This document shows positions 27,097 through 35,745 of a stretch of DNA of 64,000 bases, one piece after another (position 1 is the stretch's first letter; every line of letters begins with the position of its first letter). A program made the translations under genes and the position numbers. This DNA is from Sulfidibacterium sp964549335 (GTDB taxonomy: Bacteria; Bacteroidota; Bacteroidia; Bacteroidales; F082), in the NCBI GenBank assembly GCA_964549335.1, contig CAZJUQ010000035.1:1-64000 (forward strand), read 5' to 3'. The notes under the pieces are model-generated. The model searched no databases. It had not been told where the DNA came from and saw only the letters and a program-made list of their open reading frames with translations.

Positions 27097-27918
27097 CTAT
27101 TCACCGTAAACATCGGGCACAAAAGTTTGTTCCTGAATGGGCGGGCGAACATACCCTTTCATGTGAGGACGTGGCGGCAGTTCTATTGGCGGTGGCGTTA
27201 AATCTTCGTACGGTATAAGGCTTAACAGATGATGAATGGTATTCAAACGTGCTTTTTTCTTGTCGTCGGCATCCACAACATACCAAGGCGAGATTTTTGT
27301 ATCGGTATATTCGAACATTTCGTCTTTGGCCTTTGAATATTCAATCCATTTTTCCCTCGATTTCAGATCCATGTCGCTCAATTTCCAACGCTTTGTGGGG
27401 TCTTTTAACCTCGACCTGAAACGCTTTTCCTGCTCCTCTTCGCTTACCGAAAACCAATATTTTATCAGTTTTATTCCCGAGCGTATAAGCATGTTTTCAA
27501 ACTTGGGACATGAGCGCAAAAACTCCCAATATTCCTTTTCGGTACAAAATCCCATAACCCGTTCAACACCGGCACGGTTATACCACGACCTGTCGAACAA
27601 AACCATTTCGCCGGCCGCCGGCAGATGGGCAACATAGCGCTGAAAATACCATTGCGTTTTCTCCTTTTCGGTAGGAGTTCCCAATGCCACAACCCTTACA
27701 ACCCTGGGGTTTAAGCTCTCGGTAATACGTTTTATAACTCCGCCCTTTCCGGCAGCATCGCGCCCCTCGAAAATAACAACTACTTTCTGTCCGGTGGCTT
27801 TTACCCATTCTTGTAATTTTACCAACTCTATCTGTAATTTTTTTAACTCTACAAGATAATAGGAGTTTTTCAGTTTTCCGTGGCGGGTATATTTATCGGT
27901 ATGCTTATTGTCATTCAT
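27097..27918 (-). CDS. ppk2: Polyphosphate kinase 2
   Basis: PPK2 transfers phosphate from polyphosphate to nucleoside diphosphates (or monophosphates). This 273-residue protein has the Walker A loop EGRDAAGKGGVIKR near 52-65, the lid-region RVVALGTPTEKEKTQWYFQR near 77-97 and Walker B FDRSWYNRAGVERVMGF near 107-123, followed by SRLKDPTKRWKLSDMDL. Its length fits the one-domain class I type. ATG 27918 (MNDNK) is chosen because the upstream ATG at 27957 lies inside a promoter box. It is monocistronic. Confidence 0.95.
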   Translation of the reverse strand: MNDNKHTDKYTRHGKLKNSYYLVELKKLQIELVKLQEWVKATGQKVVVIFEGRDAAGKGGVIKRITESLNPRVVRVVALGTPTEKEKTQWYFQRYVAHLPAAGEMVLFDRSWYNRAGVERVMGFCTEKEYWEFLRSCPKFENMLIRSGIKLIKYWFSVSEEEQEKRFRSRLKDPTKRWKLSDMDLKSREKWIEYSKAKDEMFEYTDTKISPWYVVDADDKKKARLNTIHHLLSLIPYEDLTPPPIELPPRPHMKGYVRPPIQEQTFVPDVYGE

Positions 27919-27950
27919 GCGAATTGGAGTATTAACAGTTAATTTACTCA

Positions 27951-27958
27951 CAAACATA
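27951..27958 (-). promoter_or_regulatory. Promoter -7 box for ppk2
   Basis: The minus-strand TATGTTTG lies 32 bases before the start at 27918 and overlaps the alternative upstream ATG. Confidence 0.62.
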
Positions 27959-28041
27959 TAAAAAATTTTAATGTGTAAACCAACAGGTTATGCCGCTAAC
28001 GGATTTTTTTGCCGCTATAGTGTTGAAAATACATCGCGGGA

Positions 28042-28076
28042 AAATATTTACATCAAATAATCAACCGTAAATATTT
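28042..28076. repeat. Perfect inverted repeat upstream of the DUF3298 gene
   Basis: AAATATTTAC (28042-28051) and GTAAATATTT (28067-28076) are exact inverted copies with a 15-base spacer. It lies 24 bases upstream of a promoter box, in the place of an operator for the gene at 28147 or, less likely, for ppk2 on the other side. Confidence 0.6.
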
Positions 28077-28100
28077 GCTCTTTTATTAATAAAAAACATC

Positions 28101-28108
28101 TACTTTTG
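28101..28108 (+). promoter_or_regulatory. Promoter -7 box for the DUF3298 gene
   Basis: TACTTTTG lies 38 bases before ATG 28147. TTTG at 28074-28077 could be the -33 element but is 23 bases away, slightly long. Confidence 0.62.
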
Positions 28109-28146
28109 TAAAAAAAGTTAAGCGGGTAATTTTCCTATTCAACAAA

Positions 28147-29277
28147 ATGATAAACAGGATATTAACAATAGCGGGCATTTTTATTGCAGCCCTGTTGCCG
28201 GCACAAAACCATAACGGCAACCTTTTTTATAAACGCATGGAAGGTACCATAGGAGAAAAAGTATTGGTAACAACTCATCTGATAAGGGTAAAAGACAAGT
28301 TGTCGGGCAACTATTATTATACTTTTTCGGGACAAGACGGCAAGAAGCAGTATGGCAAAACCATAGAACTCAGCGGCAAAATGGTTAACGACACATCGGT
28401 TTTATTGAAAGAGGTGGGTGAAGACGATTTCAGTTTCGAGGGTACTCTGATAGACGACCGGTTTACGGGAAGTTGGCACGATGCCGGCGACGAAGAAAAA
28501 GTCCTGCCGTTCGAAATGAAATCATTTTATCCCAAAGGCTCGTTGCCATTCTCGGTTCATTATCTGAAATCGGATTACATTCTTGATGATAAAAACGAAG
28601 ACTCTCCTTATGCCGATATCGAACTGGTTCTTGCATGGCCTACCGGCAAATATTTTCTTCCCGAAGTTGCCGACTCGGTTAAAAAATATGTATTAAACAG
28701 TTTTTTCGGAAAGGATTTTAAAATAAATCTCCCCGACAGCATGCTTGCCGTTTTCGAAAAAGAGTATTACGGTAATTTCGACAAGCAAGCCGGCGAACTC
28801 TATAAAAAATACCACAAAATATTCAACTGGGAAAAGGTAATCTCCATGTCGGTAATGTTCAACTCATATTATCTTTTAACCCTGGAATATTTACGGTATG
28901 CTTACAGCGGAGGTTCGCACGGTATTACCAACACTTCGTACGACGTTATCAACCTCAGGGACGGAAGCTTGTTAAAATACGAAAACGTTTTCAAAGACAA
29001 TATAAACGACACCTTATCAATCCTCTTGACCAGAAAATTAAAAAAAGATTACGGATTATTCGATACCCTTTCGTTAAAGAAAGCGGGATTTTTTTACGAT
29101 ACTATAAAACCCAACAGAAATATTTTTGTAAACGGAAACGGGATAGGTTTTGTTTACAACAATTACGAAATAGCTCCTTCGTCGCAAGGAACAATAACGG
29201 TATTTTTACCGTTTGACAATATAAAAAATCTTATAAAAAAAGGCACTCCCGTATATCCTTTGTCGCATGGTTTATAA
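28147..29277 (+). CDS. Exported DUF3298 (RsiV-like) domain protein
   Basis: A 376-residue secreted protein with a signal peptide (MINRILTIAGIFIAALLPAQ). The C-terminal half is a DUF3298 domain: YAYSGGSHGITNTSYDVINL near 257-276 and GIGFVYNNYEIAPSSQGTITVFLPF near 335-360, as in RsiV and related putative lysozyme-binding or anti-sigma proteins. The first half contains a beta-rich region with repeated GxW-type strands (DRFTGSWHDAGDEEK) resembling lipocalin-like reporters. The function is unknown. Its stop meets the stop of the convergent DUF58 gene. Confidence 0.72.
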   Translation: MINRILTIAGIFIAALLPAQNHNGNLFYKRMEGTIGEKVLVTTHLIRVKDKLSGNYYYTFSGQDGKKQYGKTIELSGKMVNDTSVLLKEVGEDDFSFEGTLIDDRFTGSWHDAGDEEKVLPFEMKSFYPKGSLPFSVHYLKSDYILDDKNEDSPYADIELVLAWPTGKYFLPEVADSVKKYVLNSFFGKDFKINLPDSMLAVFEKEYYGNFDKQAGELYKKYHKIFNWEKVISMSVMFNSYYLLTLEYLRYAYSGGSHGITNTSYDVINLRDGSLLKYENVFKDNINDTLSILLTRKLKKDYGLFDTLSLKKAGFFYDTIKPNRNIFVNGNGIGFVYNNYEIAPSSQGTITVFLPFDNIKNLIKKGTPVYPLSHGL

Positions 29278-30213
29278 TCAGTATAACCGTTGACGTTTCA
29301 AAAGGTAAGGCAACAACAGCATCTCGAAACCTTTGTTAATGTCCGCTTCCACATAATCGATACCGTAGCGTCCGCAGCGCAGTTCAAGTTCTTTACGCCT
29401 GCTACCGACCTCTTTTGCATATTTTTCACGGATTTCCACGGGATTTAACTTCAGGGTTTCCCCTGTTTCCATATCCACAAATTTATAAGGTCTGTCTTCC
29501 AAATCGAGATACTCCTCCATCTTTTTATCAATTACATGAAAAAGTATCACTTCGTGTTTGTAATGTCTGAAATGTTGCAATGCTTGAAAGACCTCATCAA
29601 TGTTGTGTGCCGTATCGAACATATCGCTGAAAATAATCACCAGCGAACGTTTGTGAATTGTTTCAACAATGGTATGAAGGGTTTGTACCACATCGGTTTT
29701 TCCGCCCTCTTGCCACTTTTCCGTGTCGAGTAGTTCTTCGAGCCTGTCGTAAAGAAATTTTTGGTGAACCGTACTTGACCTTTCGGCGGTGTGTAATTCG
29801 ACCTTATCGGAGAAGAGTGTAACACCAACGGCATCGCGTTGCTTTTTCATCATATTTATCAATACTGCGGCAGCATAAACCGAAAAGGTCAACTTGTCGG
29901 GATTGTCAAGGCCGGGATTCTCTTTGAGCGGAAAAAACATCGACGACGACTTGTCGATAATAATGCGGCAACGGAGGTTGGTCTCTTCTTCAAAACGTTT
30001 TACAAAAAGCTTGTCGGTTTTTCCGTAAAGTTTCCAGTCGATAAAACGTGTCGATTCGCCTGTATTGTATAACCTGTGCTCCGCAAACTCAACCGAAAAA
30101 CCGTGAAAAGGACTTTTGTGCATACCGGCAATAAACCCTTCAACAACTTGACTCGCTATAAATTCAAGCGAATTGAATTGTTGCAACCTCTCTTTATCTA
30201 TGTTGTATCTCAC
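29278..30213 (-). CDS. DUF58 / von Willebrand-like domain protein
   Basis: A 311-residue cytosolic protein of the DUF58 family. YNTGESTRFIDWKLYGKTDKLFVKRFEEE near 49-78 is the diagnostic block, followed by a vWA-like fold with a MIDAS-type DKSSSM near 88-93 and SDMF near 196-199. Family members usually sit beside a MoxR AAA ATPase and Bat aerotolerance genes, none of which is here, so this copy is isolated in the window. It lies 73 bases downstream of thioredoxin with a terminator between, so it likely has its own transcription. Confidence 0.87.
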   Translation of the reverse strand: MRYNIDKERLQQFNSLEFIASQVVEGFIAGMHKSPFHGFSVEFAEHRLYNTGESTRFIDWKLYGKTDKLFVKRFEEETNLRCRIIIDKSSSMFFPLKENPGLDNPDKLTFSVYAAAVLINMMKKQRDAVGVTLFSDKVELHTAERSSTVHQKFLYDRLEELLDTEKWQEGGKTDVVQTLHTIVETIHKRSLVIIFSDMFDTAHNIDEVFQALQHFRHYKHEVILFHVIDKKMEEYLDLEDRPYKFVDMETGETLKLNPVEIREKYAKEVGSRRKELELRCGRYGIDYVEADINKGFEMLLLPYLLKRQRLY

Positions 30214-30230
30214 CGGTTTAAATATTTAAA

Positions 30231-30262
30231 AAAAGGCTGTCGTAAAAAATCAACAGCCTTTT
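30231..30262 (-). terminator. Terminator after trxA
   Basis: AAAAGGCTGT (30231-30240) and ACAGCCTTTT (30253-30262) form a stem of up to 10 pairs. On the minus strand it is followed by a T-run, ending the thioredoxin transcript 25 bases after its stop. Confidence 0.82.
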
Positions 30263-30286
30263 ATTTTTTTTCAAACTATCTTTTTT

Positions 30287-30604
30287 TTAAAGATATTGTT
30301 CAAGTTTTTTTATCAGAACCTGTTTGGGAACCGAGCCCACCTGTTTATCGACAACTTCCCCGTTTTTAAAGAAGAGAAGCGTGGGAATGTTTCTTATTCC
30401 GTATTTACGTGCCGTGGCGGGGTTATGGTCAACGTCAAGTTTACCTACCAAAACCTGGTCGCTGTACTCTTCGCCTATTTCCTGTACAATAGGGCCGATA
30501 ATACGGCAAGGACCGCACCATACAGCCCAAAAATCAACAATAACGGGTTTATCGGAATTTAAAACAAGTGCATCGAAATTTGCATCTGTGAATTCTAAAG
30601 CCAT
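30287..30604 (-). CDS. trxA: Thioredoxin
   Basis: A 105-residue thioredoxin with the active site WAVWCGPCRII, cis-proline block NIPTLLFFKNGE and the usual C-terminal helix (KKLEQYL). It reduces protein disulfides in the cytoplasm. The start at ATG 30604 (MALEFTDANFD) is chosen because it gives the family length and lies 28 bases after a clear TATCTTTG promoter box. An in-frame start at 30712 would be upstream of that box. Confidence 0.96.
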   Translation of the reverse strand: MALEFTDANFDALVLNSDKPVIVDFWAVWCGPCRIIGPIVQEIGEEYSDQVLVGKLDVDHNPATARKYGIRNIPTLLFFKNGEVVDKQVGSVPKQVLIKKLEQYL

Positions 30605-30632
30605 GACAATCTCTTTTTTTAAATTAAAAGCG

Positions 30633-30640
30633 CAAAGATA
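30633..30640 (-). promoter_or_regulatory. Promoter -7 box for trxA
   Basis: The minus-strand TATCTTTG, followed by CGC, is one of the best TAnnTTTG matches here and fixes the trxA start downstream of it. Confidence 0.72.
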
Positions 30641-30761
30641 TATAACTTCTTTTATGATTAAGAATATAAACGGGAAAAAAACAATTTTATTTTTTTCAAA
30701 AACACAGTACAACCGATTTTTTATTAATTTAGTGCCAAATATTAACTAAAATAAATAGATT

Positions 30762-31160
30762 ATGGAAAATCAAGACTTTATGGGTATATTCGGAACAACA
30801 ACCATCATTATTTATCTGGCGATAATTATTTTGATGATTGTTTCGCAATGGAAAATTTACAAAAAAGCGGGGCAACCCGGCTGGGCATCTATTATTCCTT
30901 TTTACAATCTTTATATACTTCTGAAAATTGTAGGCAAACCCGGCTGGTGGCTTATCCTGTTTTTCATTCCGGTTGTAAACTTTGTAATAGCTATTTGGTT
31001 AACCAATTTGTTGGCAAAGAGTTTTGGCAAAGATGTCGGTTATACGCTGGGATTAATATTTCTCCCCATATTCTTTTATCCCATTCTTGCTTTCGGCGAT
31101 GCCAAATATGTAGGGCCTGCAGGAGACGGCAATAAAAATTCAACAACAATCACCGTATAA
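30762..31160 (+). CDS. DUF5684 small membrane protein
   Basis: A 132-residue protein with four hydrophobic helices. The motif YKKAGQPGWASIIPFYNLYILLKI near 30-53 is split around a positively charged loop and is repeated in shorter form as VGKPGWWLILFFIPVVN. This matches the DUF5684 family, sometimes fused to signal peptidase I. No function is known. The C-terminal tail is polar (GPAGDGNKNS). It ends in a hairpin shared with convergent purC. Confidence 0.75.
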   Translation: MENQDFMGIFGTTTIIIYLAIIILMIVSQWKIYKKAGQPGWASIIPFYNLYILLKIVGKPGWWLILFFIPVVNFVIAIWLTNLLAKSFGKDVGYTLGLIFLPIFFYPILAFGDAKYVGPAGDGNKNSTTITV

Positions 31161-31181
31161 AAAGATAAACACAAAACAAAA

Positions 31182-31202
31182 AAGCCGCCCGAAAGGCGGC
31201 TT
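31182..31202. terminator. Terminator between DUF5684 and purC
   Basis: AAGCCGCC (31182-31189) pairs with GGCGGCTT (31195-31202) over a 5-base loop. The A-run on its left makes a T-run for the leftward purC transcript. On the right TTCTTT gives a weaker tail for the rightward gene. Confidence 0.85.
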
Positions 31203-31207
31203 CTTTG

Positions 31208-32149
31208 TTATCCGAGAAATTCAATTACATTTTTTTCAATACGTTGGAGTATGTTCTCATTTTCCGCTTTTCTAAATGTCTCGCCGGTAACCTTTTCATA
31301 AAGTTCAATATACCGGTTCGAAACGCTCTCTACAAACTCGTCCGTCATTTCAGGCACTTTTTGCCCCTCTTTTCCCTGAAATCCTTTTTCCATTAGCCAT
31401 TCGCGGACAAACTCTTTGGATAGTTGGCGCTGCGGTAAACCCTTGGCAAAATTCTCCTCGTATGTATCGGCATAGAAGTAGCGCGACGAGTCGGGAGTAT
31501 GTATTTCGTCGATAAGATAAATTTTATCGCCGATTTTACCGAATTCGTATTTCGTATCAACCAGTATCAGCCCACGTCTTGCAGCCATTTCGGTTCCTCT
31601 TTTAAAAAGGAGTTTGGTATAATTTTCCAGCATTTCGTAATCGGCTTCCGATACGAGCCCCTGTTTTATTATTTCCTCTTTTGATATATCTTCGTCGTGT
31701 CCCTCTTCGGCTTTGGTGGTGGGTGTAATTATGGGTTCTTTAAACTTTTCATGTTCCCGCATACCCTCGGGGATAGGCACTCCGCAAATTTGGCGTGCAC
31801 CTTTTTTGTAGCTTCGCCACGAACTGCCCGTAAGATATCCCCTTATAATCATCTCTACGGGAAAAGGCTTGCAATAACGTCCGGCGGTAACCATAGGATC
31901 GGGAACCGCAATTTTCCAATTGGGAACAATATCGGCGGTGGCATCTAAAAATTTTGAGGCTATTGAGTTTAACACCTGTCCTTTGTATGGAATGCCCCGG
32001 GGCAATACAACATCGAATGCAGAAATGCGATCTGTGGCAACCATTACCAGCAATTCGTCGTTTATGTTATAAACATCGCGCACCTTTCCGTGGTAAACGC
32101 TTTTTTGTCCCGGAAAATTAAAATCTGTTTTTGTAACTGCTTGTGTCAT
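31208..32149 (-). CDS. purC: SAICAR synthase
   Basis: Phosphoribosylaminoimidazole-succinocarboxamide synthase, 313 residues, adds aspartate to CAIR in purine synthesis. Signature blocks are SVYHGKVRDVYNI near 16-28, VATDRISAFDVVLPRGIPYKG near 37-57, EMIIRGYLTGSSWRSYKKG near 98-117 and LILVDTKYEFG near 194-204. Length and start are normal for the longer, eukaryote-like class common in Bacteroidota. A promoter box precedes it. Confidence 0.96.
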   Translation of the reverse strand: MTQAVTKTDFNFPGQKSVYHGKVRDVYNINDELLVMVATDRISAFDVVLPRGIPYKGQVLNSIASKFLDATADIVPNWKIAVPDPMVTAGRYCKPFPVEMIIRGYLTGSSWRSYKKGARQICGVPIPEGMREHEKFKEPIITPTTKAEEGHDEDISKEEIIKQGLVSEADYEMLENYTKLLFKRGTEMAARRGLILVDTKYEFGKIGDKIYLIDEIHTPDSSRYFYADTYEENFAKGLPQRQLSKEFVREWLMEKGFQGKEGQKVPEMTDEFVESVSNRYIELYEKVTGETFRKAENENILQRIEKNVIEFLG

Positions 32150-32178
32150 TATTTGATAGGCTTTAAAAATTTCGGGAA

Positions 32179-32186
32179 CAAAAATA
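32179..32186 (-). promoter_or_regulatory. Promoter -7 box for purC
   Basis: The minus-strand TATTTTTG lies 29 bases before the purC start. Confidence 0.6.
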
Positions 32187-32227
32187 ATTTATTTACGGTA
32201 TTAATACCCGTAAAATAAAATTATTTA

Positions 32228-33838
32228 TCAAAACAACCCGAATACCCCGTTGGGAGTAATACCCAACCAGTGATACCACGTTTCACCCATCAAAATGTTA
32301 ATAAACCAGCCTGCTACCAGCATGGTAAAACCGTAACGGAACGTGTCGGTATAAGAATATTGGTCGGTTTCGTAAAGCAACGCAGCGGGTTTGCTGTTAA
32401 AGGGTAACACGTAAACATGTTCTATTAAAAATGCCACGGGCAACGAAAGACTGATAACGCTGAAACCGAAACGGTTGGCAACTCCTATGGCTATGGGGAT
32501 AAATATCATGGTACGCATGGTTTTCGATTGAAATATCAATGCGCTGAATGCCATTGTAAAGGTAAGCACCAGATACAATACCCAAAAAGGTGTATGTTCA
32601 CCGAAACCCATATTATTGAAAAATGCATTTACCGATATTGAAGGTAAGTCGGTAGCTTTAAAACCCGCACCGAGGGTATATGCCCCCGCCGAAAAAATCA
32701 TCAGATGCCAAGGAATATCAACCTCATTCCAGTTTAAAATACCCACCTTGGGAAGCAAGGCAATGATGGCTCCCACAAATGCCACCGCCGTGGGACTTAT
32801 TCCGTGATACTTGTCGGTACTCCACATTGCAAGGATGCCTATAAACAAAACCGCGGCTTTTATTTCCTGGAAATTTATTTTTCCCATTTGGGCAAGTTCC
32901 TTTTTCAAACGTTCCATTCCACCTTCAATTTGCGGAACCTGCTCTTCCTTTTTCAACGGGAAGAATATTTTGACGGCGATAATATATCCCAACAACATAA
33001 GCCCTATCGCCACCGGAAAATTTGCCCTCATCCAATCGGTAAAAAATATATCGGCACCCGTTGCTCCGGCAATGAGTGATGCCGCCAAAAGATTGGCTCC
33101 CGAACCGGTAAGAAAACCGCTGGCGCCAATGTTTATGTAAAAGAGGTTTTGTAATACTATATTCCTTCCGAAATTATTCTTTTTATCGCCACCGCGGGCA
33201 CCGTATATTGCTGCTATTACCATAAATATTGGCAACAATATTGCCGCTTTGGCCGTAGTTGCCGAAATAAATGCCGACAGCACCACATTGATAAACAGAA
33301 AACTTAAAAATATCGACGATGATTTTTTTCCGAAATGTACTATAAACCAAAGTGCAAAACGCTTTGCCAACCCCGTTTTCACAAGCATGCTCGCCAAAAC
33401 AAACGACATTATATTAAGCCACATTATTTTGTGCCCGAGCTGTGCATACGCCTCTTTTTCCGACAAAACTCCGGTAAGAACCAAACTTATTATCAATATC
33501 AGCGATGTTAAATAATTGGGTATGGCTTCCGTTATCCACAAAATGATACTAACGGTAAAAACGGCAAGCATCGCCACGTTTATCCTTGAAAATTCGTCGG
33601 CTCCGAGAGCTTCGAATTTGGCTTTGGCATAGCCGCTCAACGTTGACGGATCAATATTATAGAGAAACGACGGTTGAAACAGAAAATATATAAGAATAAA
33701 CGAAATAATGGCAAGGGGCCATCCCGCCATTGCCACTTTTTGTTCAAACGGCGATTTTTTCCTCTTGGGAAGTTTCTCGATACGGTAATTTTTCATGTCC
33801 AACGGGTCGAATCCGTTGCTTGCCGCGGTCTTACTCAT
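32228..33838 (-). CDS. SLC13/DASS family sodium/anion symporter
   Basis: A 536-residue inner-membrane protein with 11-12 helices, of the divalent anion:sodium symporter family. Helix-hairpin and SNT-like features are seen in SATTAKAAILLPI near 192-204 and GSGANLLAASL near 246-256, and in a C-terminal second half with AFSALIFQSKTMRTMIF. Known relatives move dicarboxylates, citrate, sulfate or phosphate with sodium. It is the last gene of the seven-gene minus-strand block and starts 39 bases after the CYTH gene, which suggests an anion such as phosphate as substrate (inference). An N-terminal cytosolic tail of about 35 residues is basic. Confidence 0.85.
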   Translation of the reverse strand: MSKTAASNGFDPLDMKNYRIEKLPKRKKSPFEQKVAMAGWPLAIISFILIYFLFQPSFLYNIDPSTLSGYAKAKFEALGADEFSRINVAMLAVFTVSIILWITEAIPNYLTSLILIISLVLTGVLSEKEAYAQLGHKIMWLNIMSFVLASMLVKTGLAKRFALWFIVHFGKKSSSIFLSFLFINVVLSAFISATTAKAAILLPIFMVIAAIYGARGGDKKNNFGRNIVLQNLFYINIGASGFLTGSGANLLAASLIAGATGADIFFTDWMRANFPVAIGLMLLGYIIAVKIFFPLKKEEQVPQIEGGMERLKKELAQMGKINFQEIKAAVLFIGILAMWSTDKYHGISPTAVAFVGAIIALLPKVGILNWNEVDIPWHLMIFSAGAYTLGAGFKATDLPSISVNAFFNNMGFGEHTPFWVLYLVLTFTMAFSALIFQSKTMRTMIFIPIAIGVANRFGFSVISLSLPVAFLIEHVYVLPFNSKPAALLYETDQYSYTDTFRYGFTMLVAGWFINILMGETWYHWLGITPNGVFGLF

Positions 33839-33877
33839 AAAAGGCTGTTTTTTTAATTTAAAACTCTTACAGTTAAA

Positions 33878-34354
33878 TTATTTTTTCCAGTTTTTATAAG
33901 GATTTTTCATCAACATCGAATTGTAATACTTGGGGTCGCCGGTAACCTCTTCTCCGAGCCATGCCGGTTTCTCAAATGTAAAATCTTCAGAGGGGAGTTC
34001 AATTTCGGCAACGGTAAGTCCGTCGTTGTCGCCGTAAAATTCGTCAACTTCAAAATTCAGTCCGTTGCCCGCCGGAACAATATATCTTGTTTTATCTATT
34101 ATTCCGGGTTCGCAAAGCTCCAACAGTTCTTTAACCTCGTTAACGGGAATCTCTTTTTCCCACTCGTAACGGCTGGCACCCGATTTATTTCCTATTCCCT
34201 TCACCGTAATAAATCCTTTGTCACCCTTTATCCGTACCCTTACGGTACGTTCGGGAACCGACGACAGGTACCCTTGGGTTATTCTCGTCTCTTTTACGGC
34301 GTATGGTTTAAAATCGCCTTTTACCAAAAATTTTCTTTCTATCTCTTTTGCCAT
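33878..34354 (-). CDS. CYTH domain protein (triphosphate tunnel metalloenzyme)
   Basis: A 158-residue stand-alone CYTH protein. The ExExK signature is E4-I-E6-R-K8, which together with basic strands (RTVRVRIKGDKGFITVKG, near 36-53) and the acidic C-terminal strands (FEVDEFYGDND, AEIELPSE) forms the eight-stranded tunnel that holds triphosphate and metal. Characterised small members are inorganic triphosphatases; adenylate cyclase activity is also known in the family. All key residues seem present. It lies in an operon with two divergent relatives upstream and an anion symporter downstream. Confidence 0.93.
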   Translation of the reverse strand: MAKEIERKFLVKGDFKPYAVKETRITQGYLSSVPERTVRVRIKGDKGFITVKGIGNKSGASRYEWEKEIPVNEVKELLELCEPGIIDKTRYIVPAGNGLNFEVDEFYGDNDGLTVAEIELPSEDFTFEKPAWLGEEVTGDPKYYNSMLMKNPYKNWKK

Positions 34355-34413
34355 TTTTTAACTGTTTATAATAAGTAATATCCGTTATTAAAATAATTTC
34401 AACATTTTCCTCT

Positions 34414-35055
34414 TTAGTTGGCAAGAGGTTTGTCAATCCAACCTATTACCCTTTTTACGGCTTGCAAATAGTTTATGTTTTCAACACCTTCGAGTTCAAG
34501 GTCGGAAATTGTCTTTTTAATGTCGTCTATTTCCGTCGATTCCGAATTTACCGTCACTACCATTGCACCGTTAATCCAGACGTTTGCATATTCGCAAATG
34601 GTATCGTTAACCATGTATCCGAAACGCTCTTTTTCTACCCTAACCGCTTGTAAATCGGGATGATTTTTTACCATTTGCAAAAACTCATCAAGCGAATATT
34701 CATCTTTGTCAAATTTGGGAATATCCACTTTGAAAGCCGGAAACACCTCCTCTTTCAAAACTTTGGCTTTCATGGGAAATTCGCCCTTCATCAGCGGGTT
34801 CCATTGTTCCAGCCCCTCCTCTTCGCGGACAAAAGTTTTAATATCCATTTTGCCGTCACGGATTTTGGTATTGTTTACGTCATTGGTACGCGAAAGAATA
34901 TAAATTTCCTCGGAATGCCGTTCCCAAACTTTACGCGGCACCGGTACCGACAAGCGCGACATAAGGTATGCAGCCTCTTCAAAATCTCTTCCGAACGTTC
35001 TAAATTCATAGCGGGGCTTCGATGCTTCCCCGATATTTAATTTTTCTTTTGCCAT
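34414..35055 (-). CDS. Divergent CYTH-like protein A (tandem paralogue)
   Basis: A 213-residue cytosolic protein of no family I can name, but clearly a paralogue of the next gene upstream. The strand order matches the neighbouring CYTH protein: PRYEFRTFG (place of ExExK), EIYILS (place of QGYL), NTKIRDGKMDIKTF (place of the RxR and ITVK strands), GLEQWNPLMKGEFP, then KERFGYMVN and a final IN-G-x-x-VVTVNSEST strand. The ExExK signature is changed to R15-x-E17-x-R19. ATG 35055 (MAKEKLN, like the CYTH protein's MAKE) is chosen; an ATG at 35109 adds 18 poorly conserved residues. It may bind a polyphosphate ligand without catalysis, or act as a subunit (inference). Confidence 0.65.
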   Translation of the reverse strand: MAKEKLNIGEASKPRYEFRTFGRDFEEAAYLMSRLSVPVPRKVWERHSEEIYILSRTNDVNNTKIRDGKMDIKTFVREEEGLEQWNPLMKGEFPMKAKVLKEEVFPAFKVDIPKFDKDEYSLDEFLQMVKNHPDLQAVRVEKERFGYMVNDTICEYANVWINGAMVVTVNSESTEIDDIKKTISDLELEGVENINYLQAVKRVIGWIDKPLAN

Positions 35056-35118
35056 TTTATTTCTCTTTTTATTATTTGTTATTTTATAAATAATCCTGAA
35101 TCTTTTCACACACTATTT

Positions 35119-35739
35119 TTATCCTTTCCAGTTGTCGGGCAGCTCAACCAACCCCATAATGCGTTTCAGGGCAAGCGGATAATTCACGTTTTTAATCTCC
35201 GGGTTAATACCGATAATATTCTTTGTTTCCAATACCTTTTCGGGTATCTCCGATTCGATGCAAATGGTTTTTATAAATGCCCCGTTGACGGTAATTTCGG
35301 CAATTTCGGCTATGCAACCGTTCAAATTGTAACCGAACCTTTTTTTGTTTACCCAAGCCACCGACAAATCGGGGTCAACAGCAATGAGATTTTGCAGAAA
35401 GCTGTCAAGCGGATACTCGTCTTTATCCATTTCGGGACACGATATGCCAAGCGAAGGAAAGACCACCGATTTTATCACTTCGCGCTTTAAAGGGAATGCC
35501 CCCACAAGAAAAGGATTCCAAAGTTCCAAACCTTTGTGTTCATCTTGAAGAATTTTGATATCCATAACGCCGTTGCGGATTTTTACGTTATGGTCGGGGT
35601 TACCTGCAGCCAATATGTAAACCGATTGCATGGTACGGCTTTTTTCAAATACCGCCGCCTCTTTCAGTTTACTTTCGTAAGGCTCCAAATCTATCCCGAA
35701 TATTCTGAACTCATATCTCGGTTTAGTATGCTTTTCCAT
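35119..35739 (-). CDS. Divergent CYTH-like protein B (tandem paralogue)
   Basis: A 206-residue protein homologous to protein A over its full length: PRYEFRIFGIDLE, SVYILAAGN, NVKIRNGVMDIKIL, GLELWNPFLVGAFPLKREV, WVNKKRFGYNLNG, TVNGAFIKTICIESE and a C-terminal NYPLALKRIMGLVELPDNW matching NYLQAVKRVIGWIDKP of A. The signature is again R8-x-E10-x-R12 in place of ExExK. It begins 6 bases after the stop of the beta-propeller lipoprotein, so co-transcription is near certain. The function is unknown; a triphosphate-tunnel-derived fold is my inference from strand-by-strand comparison. Confidence 0.65.
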   Translation of the reverse strand: MEKHTKPRYEFRIFGIDLEPYESKLKEAAVFEKSRTMQSVYILAAGNPDHNVKIRNGVMDIKILQDEHKGLELWNPFLVGAFPLKREVIKSVVFPSLGISCPEMDKDEYPLDSFLQNLIAVDPDLSVAWVNKKRFGYNLNGCIAEIAEITVNGAFIKTICIESEIPEKVLETKNIIGINPEIKNVNYPLALKRIMGLVELPDNWKG

Positions 35740-35745
35740 ATCATA

